The translations under genes were made by a program, and so were the position numbers. The notes beneath the pieces were generated by a model. It was not told the origin of the DNA and did no database searches. It saw nothing but the letters and a program-made list of their open reading frames with translations. From contig NZ_BLJO01000011.1 of the NCBI RefSeq assembly GCF_009932555.1, forward strand, positions 170,156 through 234,155: a DNA stretch of 64,000 nt. The letters run 5' to 3'. Positions 28,439 through 37,402 of the stretch are shown in pieces (the stretch's first letter is position 1; each line of letters opens with the position of its first letter). Source of the stretch: Steroidobacter agaridevorans (GTDB taxonomy: Bacteria; Pseudomonadota; Gammaproteobacteria; Steroidobacterales; Steroidobacteraceae).

Positions 28439-28484
28439 AGCCGTATTTCTTACGCGCCCGCAAGCTGAACTCAAATCGGCGCAA
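28437..28484 (-). CDS. Candidate 15-codon leader peptide before thrA
   Basis: A TTG-initiated frame encodes MRRFEFSLRARKKYG and stops with TAA at 28437-28439, exactly at the first arm of the antiterminator hairpin. A ribosome at the stop would block that hairpin, while one stalled earlier would not. The peptide has Arg and two adjacent Lys codons but no Thr or Ile codons, so it does not look like E. coli thrL. No ribosome-binding site is visible; translation would be leaderless if the promoter call is right. Confidence 0.3.
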   Translation of the reverse strand: MRRFEFSLRARKKYG

Positions 28485-28492
28485 GGGCGAAC

Positions 28493-28520
28493 GCTAAAGG
28501 CTCCGGGCGGGGCCTGTCAA
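28493..28520 (-). promoter_or_regulatory. Candidate thrA promoter
   Basis: The minus strand carries a perfect -35 TTGACA (28520-28515). A weak -10 TTTAGC (28498-28493) lies 16 bases further. This would place the transcript start near 28486, before the leader terminator. Confidence 0.35.
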
Positions 28521-28574
28521 GAATGCACTGGTCCGCTGCGCATCAATATGCCAGTCTGCCCGGCGAGGGACCTT

Positions 28575-29747
28575 ATGTTGACCACGCTGGCCATCGCCAA
28601 CTACCGCTCGCTGCGCTCCGTCATCGTGCCCCTGACCGAACTGAATATCGTCAGCGGCGAGAACGGCACCGGGAAATCGAATCTGTATCGCACGCTGCGG
28701 CTGCTCGCCGATGCCGCGCAGGGCAATGTCATTGCCTCGCTGGCTCGCGAAGGTGGATTGCCGTCGACGCTGTGGGCCGGGCCGGAAACGGTTGCCGCTT
28801 CGGTGAAGCGTGGCGAACATCCAGTGCAAGGGGGGCCACGGCGTGAGCCGGTGAGCTTGCGGCTGGGGTTCGCATCCGATGCCTTCAGCTACAGCATCGA
28901 TCTCGGCATGCACAGCAACCCCAAGAACGACCCGTCCATGTTCGCGCTCGATCCGGAGATCAAGCGTGAATGTATCTGGTCAGGCCCCGTGTTCCGGCCA
29001 TCGTCGCTGCTCGTCGATCGCCGCGGCCCTGTCGTGCGCACACGCGATGCTCACGGCGAATGGCGCATCATCGCTTCGAGCCTCGCGACGTTCGACAGCA
29101 TGCTGACGCAAGTTCTCGATGCCGAACGCGCGCCCGAAATTCTCACGGTCCGCGAGCAGATCCGCTCCTGGCGCTTCTACGATCACCTGCGCACCGACGC
29201 CGACTCGCCCATTCGCCAGCCGCAACTCGGCACGCGGACCCCTGTGCTGAGTCACAACGGTCACGACCTCGCGGCCGCGTTGCAAACGATTCGTGAGATC
29301 GGCGACGTGGGGCAATTGAACCAAGCCGTCGCCGACGCCTTCCCGGGCGCGTCGATCGACATCGGTCAGGTTGGCAATGCCTTCACGGTGGAATTCCACC
29401 AGCACGGTTTGTTACGTCCGTTGAGTGCCGCCGAGCTCTCGGACGGAACGCTGCGATATTTGCTGTGGATCGCCGCACTCCTCACGCCGCGTCCACCGCA
29501 ACTCATGGTGTTGAACGAGCCCGAAACCAGCTTGCATCCCGATCTGCTGCCCGCACTCGCCCGCCTGATTTCTGCCGCGAGCCAGTCGACGCAACTGTGG
29601 GTCGTCTCCCACTCCGCTCGCCTGCTCTCCGCGCTTCAACAAGACGGACGCTGCAACGCCATCCAACTCAGCAAGGATTTCGGCGAGACCGTCGTGCAGG
29701 AACAAGGCCTGCTCGATCGCCCGTCCTGGCATTGGCCCGAGCGCTGA
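28575..29747 (+). CDS. AAA-type predicted ATPase (COG4637/AAA_21-like)
   Basis: The 390-residue protein is a RecF/SMC-like ABC-class ATPase. The Walker A motif GENGTGKSN is at about 28-36, in the typical context ANYRSL..VPLTELNIVSGENGTGKSN. The signature-like stretch LSAAELSDGTLRYL is at about 277, Walker B LMVLNEPETSLHP at about 308-320, and a switch His occurs in WVVSHSARLL. No nuclease (TOPRIM) domain follows and no partner effector gene is adjacent, so this is a stand-alone ATPase. Its role is not established. ATG 28575 has GAGGGA just upstream; the open frame before it overlaps the thrA leader on the other strand. Confidence 0.83.
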   Translation: MLTTLAIANYRSLRSVIVPLTELNIVSGENGTGKSNLYRTLRLLADAAQGNVIASLAREGGLPSTLWAGPETVAASVKRGEHPVQGGPRREPVSLRLGFASDAFSYSIDLGMHSNPKNDPSMFALDPEIKRECIWSGPVFRPSSLLVDRRGPVVRTRDAHGEWRIIASSLATFDSMLTQVLDAERAPEILTVREQIRSWRFYDHLRTDADSPIRQPQLGTRTPVLSHNGHDLAAALQTIREIGDVGQLNQAVADAFPGASIDIGQVGNAFTVEFHQHGLLRPLSAAELSDGTLRYLLWIAALLTPRPPQLMVLNEPETSLHPDLLPALARLISAASQSTQLWVVSHSARLLSALQQDGRCNAIQLSKDFGETVVQEQGLLDRPSWHWPER

Positions 29748-29864
29748 CTCGAGCGTCCGCAAATATCCCACAGTTGACGCAGTTGAACTTTGCGAGGTCA
29801 CGGGTCGTTATTACGGCGCGCGGCGCATCAGTGCGGCGCGGACCAGTTGATACCGGAGACTATC

Positions 29865-30077
29865 ATGGGCATGAACAGAGACATTGCAGGCGGCAACTTC
29901 AAGCAGCTGAAGGGCAAGATCAAAGAGCAGTGGGGCAAGCTCACGGACGACGAGATCGATCAGATGGAAGGCCACGCCGAGATTCTCGCCGGCAAGCTGC
30001 AAGAACGTTATGGGCTGGAGCGTGCCGATGCGGAACGCCAGGCGCGCGACTTCCAGACTCGCAACAATTGGCAGTAA
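29865..30077 (+). CDS. CsbD-family stress protein
   Basis: The 70-residue protein is a small, highly charged helical protein of the CsbD family, often induced by general stress and sigma-factor signals; its molecular role is unknown. It has the family signature GGNFKQLKGKIKEQWGKLTDDE followed by a helix ending in QARDFQTRNNWQ. ATG 29865 has GGAG 7 bases upstream. It lies about 115 bases after the ATPase gene. Confidence 0.92.
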   Translation: MGMNRDIAGGNFKQLKGKIKEQWGKLTDDEIDQMEGHAEILAGKLQERYGLERADAERQARDFQTRNNWQ

Positions 30078-30131
30078 CCGTTTGGCGTAATGCGTCGACG
30101 CTTCGACCGCCGTGGTCGAGGCGCGACGCTG

Positions 30132-31667
30132 TCAATCGGTGAGCGAGTCCCGCATATGACGCGGGTTCTCGTATAGATCCTGCGCCTTGCCCCAGAAACG
30201 TTTCGCTTCTTTCTCCCGACCCCGGCGCATCAAGTAGACATAGCCGGCGCGACCCGCCTCGTCGGTCAGCTCCAGATCCTGCTCGATCGCGAGCAGCAGA
30301 TGTTTCAGGCCGCGGTCGTCGTTACGATCCAGCAGCATCCGGCCCATCAACAGATGCGCCTTGGGGTACTCACCCTCCCGCGACAGGATCTGCTCGAGCG
30401 TCTCCATCGCCTCCATGTCCCGGTCGATCTCGAGCAGCAGCAGGACTTTTTCCCAAACCTCCTTGTCGTTGAGCGCCGCGTTCTCGGCATCCTCGAGCAA
30501 CGTGAGCTTGGCCTTGGCTTCGGCGATTTCGGTGTGACGCTTGCGCCACTTCGGCGCCGTGTCCTGCTGCCATTCATCGTCGAAGAACTTCACCAGCGAC
30601 GGCGTCGCCGGATTGAACAACGTCAATGCCGAACGTTCCGTGTCGTGCACCGGCGTGGCCGGCTCGATATCGAGTGCCGCCAGGCGCTCGGCGAGACTGG
30701 GATGGGTGTCGTCGTCGGCGGCATAGCGCCGCAGGCTTTGTTGTAACCAATCCGGCCGCGCCCACTGCTGCTCCGCTGCTTTGAACGCCCGCGGCATCAG
30801 GGCGTGCGGCTTGTAAGGTGGATCCGGCTGTCGCTCGACTTGATCGTACAAACGTTTCCAGAACACTTCGGACAGAAATCGCCCGGCCAGCTCCAGCTTG
30901 GTCAGCGCAGCGGCGATTGCAGCGGGGCTGGTAACGTTCGCGGCCGCGCGATCCGCAACGTATTCGTGATTGCGCGCGAGCACGAAGCTGTATGCATAAA
31001 AGTACGGCGCGTACCAACCATAGAACGCGCCGAGGATCTGGTCGAAGATCCCCACGGGATTGCTGAACTTCGATTCCAGCGCATGCCACGTGACACGCTG
31101 GCGATAGATCCACGCGCCGAACTTGCCATGCGCCTGCGACAAGTGCCCCATTTCGTGCGCGATCACCGCCTTCAGCTCATCGATGGTGAGCACCATCGCG
31201 AGCGGCAAGCCGATCTCCAGATGATTGCGATAGTTGCCGAAGATGCCCCAGCTCGGCGTCTGCACGATGCATGCGTTGAACTCGGCGCTGACGGACACGG
31301 AATCGACTCGCACGCCGCCGATCTTCGCGGCGACTTCATCGATGGCCTCGAACAGGCGAGGAGTTTCTTCGCGAGTGACACGCAATCCCGCGGGCTCGGC
31401 GATGCGTACCCACAGCGCGCGGATCATTCCAACCAATGTGACGAGGCCGACGGCGCAGGCGACCACGAGCGGCGCACGGAAACGCTCGCCCGAGAGCAAA
31501 GGACTGAAGGTGTACCAGAAGGTGACGAGGATGATGACGGCGAGAAGGAAAATCGACGCGTAGCCCAGCGCTGCGAGCGCGCCGACTTTCATCGCATAAA
31601 ACTGCGGATTGTCGTCGGCCTGGCGTTCCAGGCGCCCGATCAGGGCCGAGAACTCATGTCTTTCCAT
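30132..31667 (-). CDS. M48-family membrane metallopeptidase with C-terminal TPR-like region
   Basis: The 511-residue membrane protein has two N-terminal transmembrane segments (about 28-52 and 62-84), then a peptidase domain with the zinc motif AHEMGH in VIAHEMGHLSQAHGKF and the downstream Glu in ARNHEYVADRAA. After about residue 370 a helical region reading KVLLLLEIDRDMEAMETLEQIL and later helices looks TPR-like. M48 enzymes such as HtpX and BepA act in envelope protein quality control; this architecture suggests a similar role, as inference. ATG 31667 is preferred to the upstream frame start because the domain begins just after it. Confidence 0.87.
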   Translation of the reverse strand: MERHEFSALIGRLERQADDNPQFYAMKVGALAALGYASIFLLAVIILVTFWYTFSPLLSGERFRAPLVVACAVGLVTLVGMIRALWVRIAEPAGLRVTREETPRLFEAIDEVAAKIGGVRVDSVSVSAEFNACIVQTPSWGIFGNYRNHLEIGLPLAMVLTIDELKAVIAHEMGHLSQAHGKFGAWIYRQRVTWHALESKFSNPVGIFDQILGAFYGWYAPYFYAYSFVLARNHEYVADRAAANVTSPAAIAAALTKLELAGRFLSEVFWKRLYDQVERQPDPPYKPHALMPRAFKAAEQQWARPDWLQQSLRRYAADDDTHPSLAERLAALDIEPATPVHDTERSALTLFNPATPSLVKFFDDEWQQDTAPKWRKRHTEIAEAKAKLTLLEDAENAALNDKEVWEKVLLLLEIDRDMEAMETLEQILSREGEYPKAHLLMGRMLLDRNDDRGLKHLLLAIEQDLELTDEAGRAGYVYLMRRGREKEAKRFWGKAQDLYENPRHMRDSLTD

Positions 31668-31983
31668 AATCTGTCGCCAACGGCGGTGAACCGAGGCGAG
31701 GTTACGGAATTCGGTCACGTTTGCCGCGTGACGCGGTTCTCATTATTGCTTTATGTGTTTCAGCGGGCGGAAGACCCACCCCCTGCCCCCTCCCGTGTAC
31801 GGGAGGGGGAAACTATTCTTATTTTTCCTCCTGCGGAGGGCCCGGAACATCCGATCTGTCGCCAAATTCTCTTGAAGCGAAATCTCCGGGAGAAAAAACT
31901 CTTTTTTTAAAAATTGAGTTCCCCCTCCCGTTCACGGGAGGGGGTTAGGGGGTGGGTCTTCCGGCGCGATGAGCCACACCGCG
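31668..31983. other. Gene-free region holding a REP doublet
   Basis: This gap of about 315 bases between the M48 and RcnB-like genes contains no plausible gene. Most of it is the inverted REP pair described separately, with a short AT-rich spacer between the units that includes CCTCC-N-GGAGG-type pairing at about 31826-31840 and runs of A and T at 31892-31915. Confidence 0.7.
31769..31962. repeat. Inverted REP doublet (REPIN/BIME-like)
   Basis: Two GC-rich units in opposite orientation flank a 107-base spacer: 31769-31811 and 31919-31962. Each contains its own palindrome (CCCCCTCCCG with CGGGAGGGGG), and the outer parts GGAAGACCCACCCCCT and AGGGGGTGGGTCTTCC are exact inverse complements. This is the organisation of REP-type intergenic repeats. 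Confidence 0.85.
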
Positions 31984-32532
31984 TTAGTAGAACAATCCGT
32001 TGACGACGCTCACCACCAATCCACTCGCGACCGCCGCAAGCACCACATCATTGTTCACCCGCACCCAATGATGCCCCCGCGGGGGCGCGTGCAAGTGATA
32101 GCGACCGTAGTCGCTCACGATGTACCGGCTCTCGCAATAAGAGCGCGGCAGGTACTCGCCATGTCGCCAAGAGCGGACATAGTAGCCACGCGGGGCGATG
32201 TAGCGGCCTCGGTCGTAGCGACGCTGGTCCGTGCGGCCGTTCCAGTAGCCGGCGCGATACGCATCCCGGCGGTCGTAGCGGGCGTGGTCACGACGATAGT
32301 CCCGGCGATCCCAATCGCGTCGATCATGGTCGCGACGGTCCCAGTCGCGGCGGTCATGATCGCGGCGATCCCAGTCCTTGCGGTCGTCGCGGTGGCCGCG
32401 ATAGTCGCGCCGATCCTTGCCGTGGTCGTCGTAGCGACGCTCGTGACGGCCGCGATCGTTGTCCGCATACGCCGTGGCCGCCGTGCCCATCAGCATCGAC
32501 ACCGTAACCGCAGCAGCAAACAGGGTCTTCAT
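31984..32532 (-). CDS. RcnB-family periplasmic protein with DRRD repeats
   Basis: The 182-residue precursor has a signal peptide (MKTLFAAAVTVSMLMGTAATAYA). The mature protein is extremely rich in Asp, Arg, Tyr and His, including tandem pentapeptides DRRDH/DRRDW/DRRDY at about 55-79. The C-terminal third is the RcnB/DUF1236-like module: GYYVRSWRHGEYLPRSY, YHLHAPPRGHHWVRVNNDVVLAAVASGL. E. coli RcnB takes part in periplasmic nickel/cobalt homeostasis; metal function here is inference. ATG 32532 has GGAG 6 bases upstream. There is no rcnA or rcnR nearby. Confidence 0.85.
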   Translation of the reverse strand: MKTLFAAAVTVSMLMGTAATAYADNDRGRHERRYDDHGKDRRDYRGHRDDRKDWDRRDHDRRDWDRRDHDRRDWDRRDYRRDHARYDRRDAYRAGYWNGRTDQRRYDRGRYIAPRGYYVRSWRHGEYLPRSYCESRYIVSDYGRYHLHAPPRGHHWVRVNNDVVLAAVASGLVVSVVNGLFY

Positions 32533-32700
32533 CGCGATCTCCTCGTAACACCGGCAGTGCCGGGTTGGGAGACACTATTGACCAGCCCATCTGATCGGAA
32601 GCTGAACGACCCACCATAAATTATTGTCAGCTTGCGTTCAGCTGGTACTCTTCGGGCGCCTCAGACGTTGAGCCTTTCTCGTCAGCCACTTGGACCACTC

Positions 32701-34296
32701 ATGATCCGACGCCGCGACTTTCTGCAATCCGCCGCCCTGCTATCCACGCTGTCTGCCTCAGGCATTGTCTCCGCCGCCGAACAGGCCTTCCGCGGGCCCG
32801 CCCGCCCCTTCGATTACGCCGTGCTGAAAGGCCAGGCGCGTGCGCTGGCGAGCAAAGCGTATGCGCCGCCGAGCAAGCTGGCGCCGAGGGCGCTGCAAGA
32901 GCTGGGCTACGACGAGTATCAATCGATCCGCTTCAAGCGCGAAGACGCGCTGTGGGCCGATGTCGAAGGCAACTTCCGTTTGGAATTTTTTCACATGGGC
33001 CGCGGCTTCAAGGAGCCGGTGCGCATGCACGAGATCGTCGACGGTCAGGCGCGCGAGATTCTGTACCGCCCCGAGCTGTTCGACCTGAGTCGCAGCGGCA
33101 TCACTCCTCGGTCGCTGCCGAAGGATCTGTCGTGGGCCGGCTTCCGTATTCACACCGCCACCGATTGGGAAAGAGACGTGGCGTCCTTCCTCGGCGCGAG
33201 TTACTTCCGTAGCGTCGGCAACGATACGAGACAGTTCGGCTTGTCAGCCCGCGGCCTGGCGATCGACACGGCGCTCGATCCCGAGGAGTTTCCGCGCTTC
33301 TCCGAATATTATTTCGAGCGCCCGTCGCCGGACGCGCGCACATTGGTGATCTATGGGTTGATGGATTCGCCCAGCGTCGCCGGCGCCTATCGATTCGCAC
33401 TGACGCCGGGCGCCCCGCAGATCGTCGAAGTGGATGCCGCAATCTATCCGCGCAAAGCGATTCGACGTCTCGGCATCGCGCCGCTCACCAGCATGTACCA
33501 GGTCGGCGAGAACGATCGCCGCATGGGCTACGACTGGCGGCCGGAGATTCACGATTCGGACGGCCTGTCGATGTATCGGGGCAATGGCGAATGGCTGTGG
33601 CGCCCGATCAGCAATCCGCCGCTGCTGCGGTTCAATTCGTATTTCGACGAGAACCCGCGCGGCTTCGGGTTGCTGCAGCGGGATCGCGACTTCAACAACT
33701 ACCAGGACGACGGCGTGTTCTACGAGCGCCGCCCGAGCTTGTGGATCGAGCCGAAGTCGCCCTGGGGCAAGGGCTCGGTGCAGCTCACGGAAATTCCCAC
33801 CGTGGATGAAACGTTCGACAACATCGTCGCGTTCTGGAACCCGGCAACGCCCATCCGCGGGGGTGAGGAGCTGCTGTACAGCTATCGCATGTATTGGGGC
33901 ACGCAGATGCCGGTGTCTTCAAACCTCGCCGAAGCGGTCGCGACGCGCACCGGCCTCGGTGGTGTGGTGGGACAGCGGCGCCGATATTTCTCGTGGCGCT
34001 TTGCCATCGACTTCAAAGGCGGCGAGCTCGCAACGTTGCCCGAGCGAGCGAAGGTCGAGCCGGTCATCACCGTGTCGCGAGGCGAAGTCGAGATCACTTC
34101 GGCGCGCCCGCTCAAGGAGATCGGCGGCTATCGAGCGATGTTCGATGTAAAACTGCCCGACGAGAGCATGGACCCGGTGGACATCCGCCTGTTCCTGCGC
34201 ATCGGCCACACCGTACTCACGGAGGTTTGGACCTATCAGTGGTCGCCGCCGGCGATGAAGGATCGCTTGCTTATGCTGCAGCAAGCTGGCCACTAA
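32701..34296 (+). CDS. opgD: OpgD-type osmoregulated periplasmic glucan protein
   Basis: This exported protein acts on periplasmic beta-glucan backbones. The 531-residue precursor has a twin-arginine signal (MIRRRDFLQSAALLST). The MdoG/OpgG domain fills the rest: FDYAVLKGQARALA, YRPELFDLS, ASYFRSVG...QFGLSARGLAIDT, GYDWRPEIHDSDGLSMYRG, FNNYQDDGVFYERRPSLW and SYRMYWG. The Tat signal favours OpgD over OpgG. E. coli OpgD has been assigned beta-1,2-glucanase activity (GH186), so hydrolytic trimming is plausible here. No opgH glucosyltransferase gene is adjacent. A terminator follows directly. Confidence 0.9.
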   Translation: MIRRRDFLQSAALLSTLSASGIVSAAEQAFRGPARPFDYAVLKGQARALASKAYAPPSKLAPRALQELGYDEYQSIRFKREDALWADVEGNFRLEFFHMGRGFKEPVRMHEIVDGQAREILYRPELFDLSRSGITPRSLPKDLSWAGFRIHTATDWERDVASFLGASYFRSVGNDTRQFGLSARGLAIDTALDPEEFPRFSEYYFERPSPDARTLVIYGLMDSPSVAGAYRFALTPGAPQIVEVDAAIYPRKAIRRLGIAPLTSMYQVGENDRRMGYDWRPEIHDSDGLSMYRGNGEWLWRPISNPPLLRFNSYFDENPRGFGLLQRDRDFNNYQDDGVFYERRPSLWIEPKSPWGKGSVQLTEIPTVDETFDNIVAFWNPATPIRGGEELLYSYRMYWGTQMPVSSNLAEAVATRTGLGGVVGQRRRYFSWRFAIDFKGGELATLPERAKVEPVITVSRGEVEITSARPLKEIGGYRAMFDVKLPDESMDPVDIRLFLRIGHTVLTEVWTYQWSPPAMKDRLLMLQQAGH

Positions 34297-34300
34297 ACCT

Positions 34301-34333
34301 GAAGGGGCCTCCAACTGGAGGCCCCTTCTTCTT
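34301..34333. terminator. Terminator between opgD and the convergent TonB receptor gene
   Basis: GAAGGGGCCTCC-AACT-GGAGGCCCCTTC is a perfect 12-bp stem followed by a T-rich stretch. It ends opgD and may act in both directions. Confidence 0.87.
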
Positions 34334-34336
34334 GGA

Positions 34337-37213
34337 TCAGAACGAATAACGGAAGCCCGTCTTACCCGTCCACGAGTACTCTTCATACTGCAGCAGTCGC
34401 TTGCGGCCGCCCAGGTTCTGATACGCCACGTACGGCTCGTCGCCGAGGTTCACGAACTCGGCGAACACCTGGAACTGCGGTGTCACGCGATACTTCGCGC
34501 TGAGATCGAACTGGATGTGATCTTCGACGAAACGATCTTGTTCGGGATCGTCGCCCAGCTCGTCGAGATATTTGTCTCGAAACGCCGCCGTCAGCCGCAA
34601 GCTCAGCGGCCCCTTCTCGTAGCCCAGCGACGCGTTGAACGTATTCTCCGCCGACGCCGGCAGCGAGATGGTCCGATCGCCAATCTCACCTTCCGCGTCC
34701 GTGTACGTGTAGTTGAAGCCGACGATCACCCCATCGAGCACGCCTGGCAGGAAGCTCAGGGCCTGCTGATAGCTCAGCTCGAAGCCCTTCACCTTGGCTT
34801 CATCGCCATTCTGCGGGATCGTCGCTTCGCTGAACTCGACGCCGAGGAACTCCGAATCCTCGAACACCACGTTGACGATGAAGTCCTCGATGCGCTTGTA
34901 GAACACACCCGCCTGCAGCACGCCGCTGTTGCCCAGGTACCATTCCGCGGACACATCGACGTTCCAGGCGTCGTAGGGTTTCAGCTCGGGATTGCCGAAC
35001 TCACCCTCACGCAACACCACTTCCTCGCCGTTGTCGTCCTCGTCGGTCGTCTGCTCGACAACGAAGCGCGGCGCGAGCTGGCCGATCTGCGGACGCACGA
35101 GGCTGCGATACACGCCTGCGCGCAACAACACATCCTCGGCAGCCTGATAGCGAACATTCAGGCTCGGCAGCACATCCGTGTAGTCGCGTTCGAACCGGGT
35201 CGGCGTGACATTGACGTCGGTATCGTCCTCGCCTTCCACCATCTCGACGGCGTTCGCGCGAATGTCATTGCGCGTCTGCTCGACGCGCACGCCACCGATG
35301 AGTCGCAGCGGGCCCCGATCGAGTCGCCCGAGCACGTAGCCTGCGTAGATATCCTCGTCCACGCTGTAGTAGGCGATGTTCGATTCAAACGCCGTATCCA
35401 CATCGTTCAACTCGAAGTCGGCGATGTTGCTATCGATGAAATCACGCACGGCGGGCCCGCTGGGCACCGGGCCGATGCCGGCCAGACCGTAGCTGGGCGA
35501 GCCCGCCACGTCGGCGAGCGTGAAGTCGCCATCGAAGCCGTCGAAGATGTCGGCCTGTTTGTCGTAGGTCTTCTCGCGCAGCCGGCCCTTGGCGCCGAAC
35601 TGGAACGTGAACTGACCGTTGCTCAATGCAAAGTCGCGCGCGATATCGAAGCGCGCCGCGAACTCCTCATCTTCAGCCAGGCTGAAAGTAGTGCGCTCGA
35701 TCTTGTCGAACTCGAACTCAGCGGGATCGCTGAACGCCGCGACGTTGTTGCCGCTCAGCGTGTAGCGCGGCAGGCGCCAGTCGCTGTAGTCGAAGCTCAC
35801 ATCGAGTTCGTCATCGCCATCGAACTCGCGCTGGAAATCGACCGGATCGAGCGAGCCGGCCTCGCGCTCCCTGGCGGCCGACCAGGAACCGTTGTACTTC
35901 AGCGTCCACGCACCGGCGAACGTTTCGCCGCCGAGATTGAGCGACGTAATGGTCTGCTTCTCGAAGCGATCCTTGATGTCGCGAACCGCCTGGATCTCGC
36001 CATCCGCATCCGAGAAGTTGGCCGTGTTCGCCTCGCCACTGTTCGGATCTTCGTCCATCTCGAAAATCAAGCGGCCGCGATATTCCTGATCCTCGAACTC
36101 GCTGCGCAGGAAGCGCGCATACAAGGTCGTGGTGTCGCTGGCGCGAAAATCGAGTGACAGCGAGCCACCGAGACGGGTCCGCTCCACATCGTAGTCGCGA
36201 TACTCGACGGTTTCTGCAAACGCCACGTCGTCATCGCTGAGCTTCCAGCCGTCCATCTCGATGTTGTCGGTCGAGAACTCGCGCTTGTAATAGGACAAGC
36301 CGCCGGCGATGCCGAGACGGTCGTTGATCGTCGTGGAAAAATCCAGGCTGCCTTTCGGCGACCACTCGTTGTTCATATCGTTGAACGAGCCCTCGCCCGA
36401 GAACGACAGGAATGGCTCGTTGCGATCGAAGGCGCTGGTGGTGTTGATCTCGATGGACGCACCGATGGTGTCGGCATCCATGTCGGGCGTCAGCGACTTC
36501 TTGATCTCGATGGATTCGATCAGCTCGGCGGGAATCACGTCGAGCGCGACGGAGCGCACATCCGATTCAGGCGCCGGCACGCGCGCGCCATTGATGGAGG
36601 CGGCGTTCAGATCCGGCGACAAGCCGCGCACGGCGACGAAACGACCTTCGCCCTGATCGTTCAGCACATTGATGCCAGCGACCCGGCGCAACGATTCTGC
36701 GGCGTTCTGATCGGGAAACTGACCGATGCCGTCGCGGCTGAGCACGCTTTCGACACCATCGGCGGCACGCTGACGAGACAAGGCGCTCGCCAGGCTGGCG
36801 CGCTGACCGACGACCAGCACGTTGTCGATATAGCCGCCGTCGGCGCGAGCGGCGCGAGCGGCGCCGAGCAGGATGTCTTCGCTGCGCGTATCGCCGGCAA
36901 CGTTAACTTTTATTTCGACCGGATCGGCGCCGACATACTGCGTGCGCAATGTGTACGAGCCGTCGGGAATATCGCTGAAACGAAACGAGCCATCGTTGCC
37001 GGTCTGCGCGCGACGTTGCAACTCGACGATTTCAACCTCGGCGCTCTGCAACGACTTGACGCCGGAAGCATCGCTCACGCGACCGGACAAAGAGCCCGCC
37101 AGCGCCGCCGACGTCACACACGAGCCGGCCACGACCAGGGCCGTCAAGCTCACCGGTGTGGACCAAATACCACGGCCATCTCTGCGCCAATCCGCGCCTT
37201 TGTTAATTTTCAC
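34337..37213 (-). CDS. TonB-dependent receptor (TonB-Xanth-Caul type)
   Basis: This outer-membrane active transporter has 958 residues: signal peptide ending near TSAALA, a CarboxypepD_reg-like domain (about 40-115, SGRVSDASG...IPDGSYTLR), plug domain (about 130-250, VLSRDGIGQFPDQNAAESLRR and GRFVAVRGLSPDLNAASINGARVP), and a large beta-barrel ending in Phe (KTGFRYSF). These motifs are typical of the TIGR01782 group, members of which often import oligosaccharides or aromatic compounds. The GTG start at 37213 is supported by GGGGAG 7 bases upstream. No partner hydrolase is adjacent, so the ligand is unknown. Confidence 0.94.
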   Translation of the reverse strand: MKINKGADWRRDGRGIWSTPVSLTALVVAGSCVTSAALAGSLSGRVSDASGVKSLQSAEVEIVELQRRAQTGNDGSFRFSDIPDGSYTLRTQYVGADPVEIKVNVAGDTRSEDILLGAARAARADGGYIDNVLVVGQRASLASALSRQRAADGVESVLSRDGIGQFPDQNAAESLRRVAGINVLNDQGEGRFVAVRGLSPDLNAASINGARVPAPESDVRSVALDVIPAELIESIEIKKSLTPDMDADTIGASIEINTTSAFDRNEPFLSFSGEGSFNDMNNEWSPKGSLDFSTTINDRLGIAGGLSYYKREFSTDNIEMDGWKLSDDDVAFAETVEYRDYDVERTRLGGSLSLDFRASDTTTLYARFLRSEFEDQEYRGRLIFEMDEDPNSGEANTANFSDADGEIQAVRDIKDRFEKQTITSLNLGGETFAGAWTLKYNGSWSAAREREAGSLDPVDFQREFDGDDELDVSFDYSDWRLPRYTLSGNNVAAFSDPAEFEFDKIERTTFSLAEDEEFAARFDIARDFALSNGQFTFQFGAKGRLREKTYDKQADIFDGFDGDFTLADVAGSPSYGLAGIGPVPSGPAVRDFIDSNIADFELNDVDTAFESNIAYYSVDEDIYAGYVLGRLDRGPLRLIGGVRVEQTRNDIRANAVEMVEGEDDTDVNVTPTRFERDYTDVLPSLNVRYQAAEDVLLRAGVYRSLVRPQIGQLAPRFVVEQTTDEDDNGEEVVLREGEFGNPELKPYDAWNVDVSAEWYLGNSGVLQAGVFYKRIEDFIVNVVFEDSEFLGVEFSEATIPQNGDEAKVKGFELSYQQALSFLPGVLDGVIVGFNYTYTDAEGEIGDRTISLPASAENTFNASLGYEKGPLSLRLTAAFRDKYLDELGDDPEQDRFVEDHIQFDLSAKYRVTPQFQVFAEFVNLGDEPYVAYQNLGGRKRLLQYEEYSWTGKTGFRYSF

Positions 37214-37402
37214 GACATTGCTCCCCGATCTGTAGCGGCGATTCGCGGGAGGCTTTATGAAGCGCAGTCGTGACGGTTTCGTTGCACGCAGATGACGGTG
37301 CCGAGAAGCGACACCTGGCGACCGGAATTGTCACTTCGGAAAGCAGCACTGCTCGGGGCGACTGTCATGCAACTATCATCTGTACCGAGCCGCAAGGACA
37401 GC

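Noticed and set aside
28301..28474. N-terminal extension of ThrA up to 28474
   Set aside because: The extension crosses the leader terminator and reads Arg-rich non-conserved sequence; GTG 28300 has a good ribosome-binding site.
32270..32400. Short direct DNA repeats resembling a CRISPR or minisatellite
   Set aside because: They are the codons of the DRRD pentapeptides in the RcnB-like gene; unit is 15 bases without unique spacers.
34517..36157. 546-codon plus-strand open frame opposite the TonB receptor gene
   Set aside because: No family motifs and biased composition; the minus strand has an intact receptor with plug and barrel.
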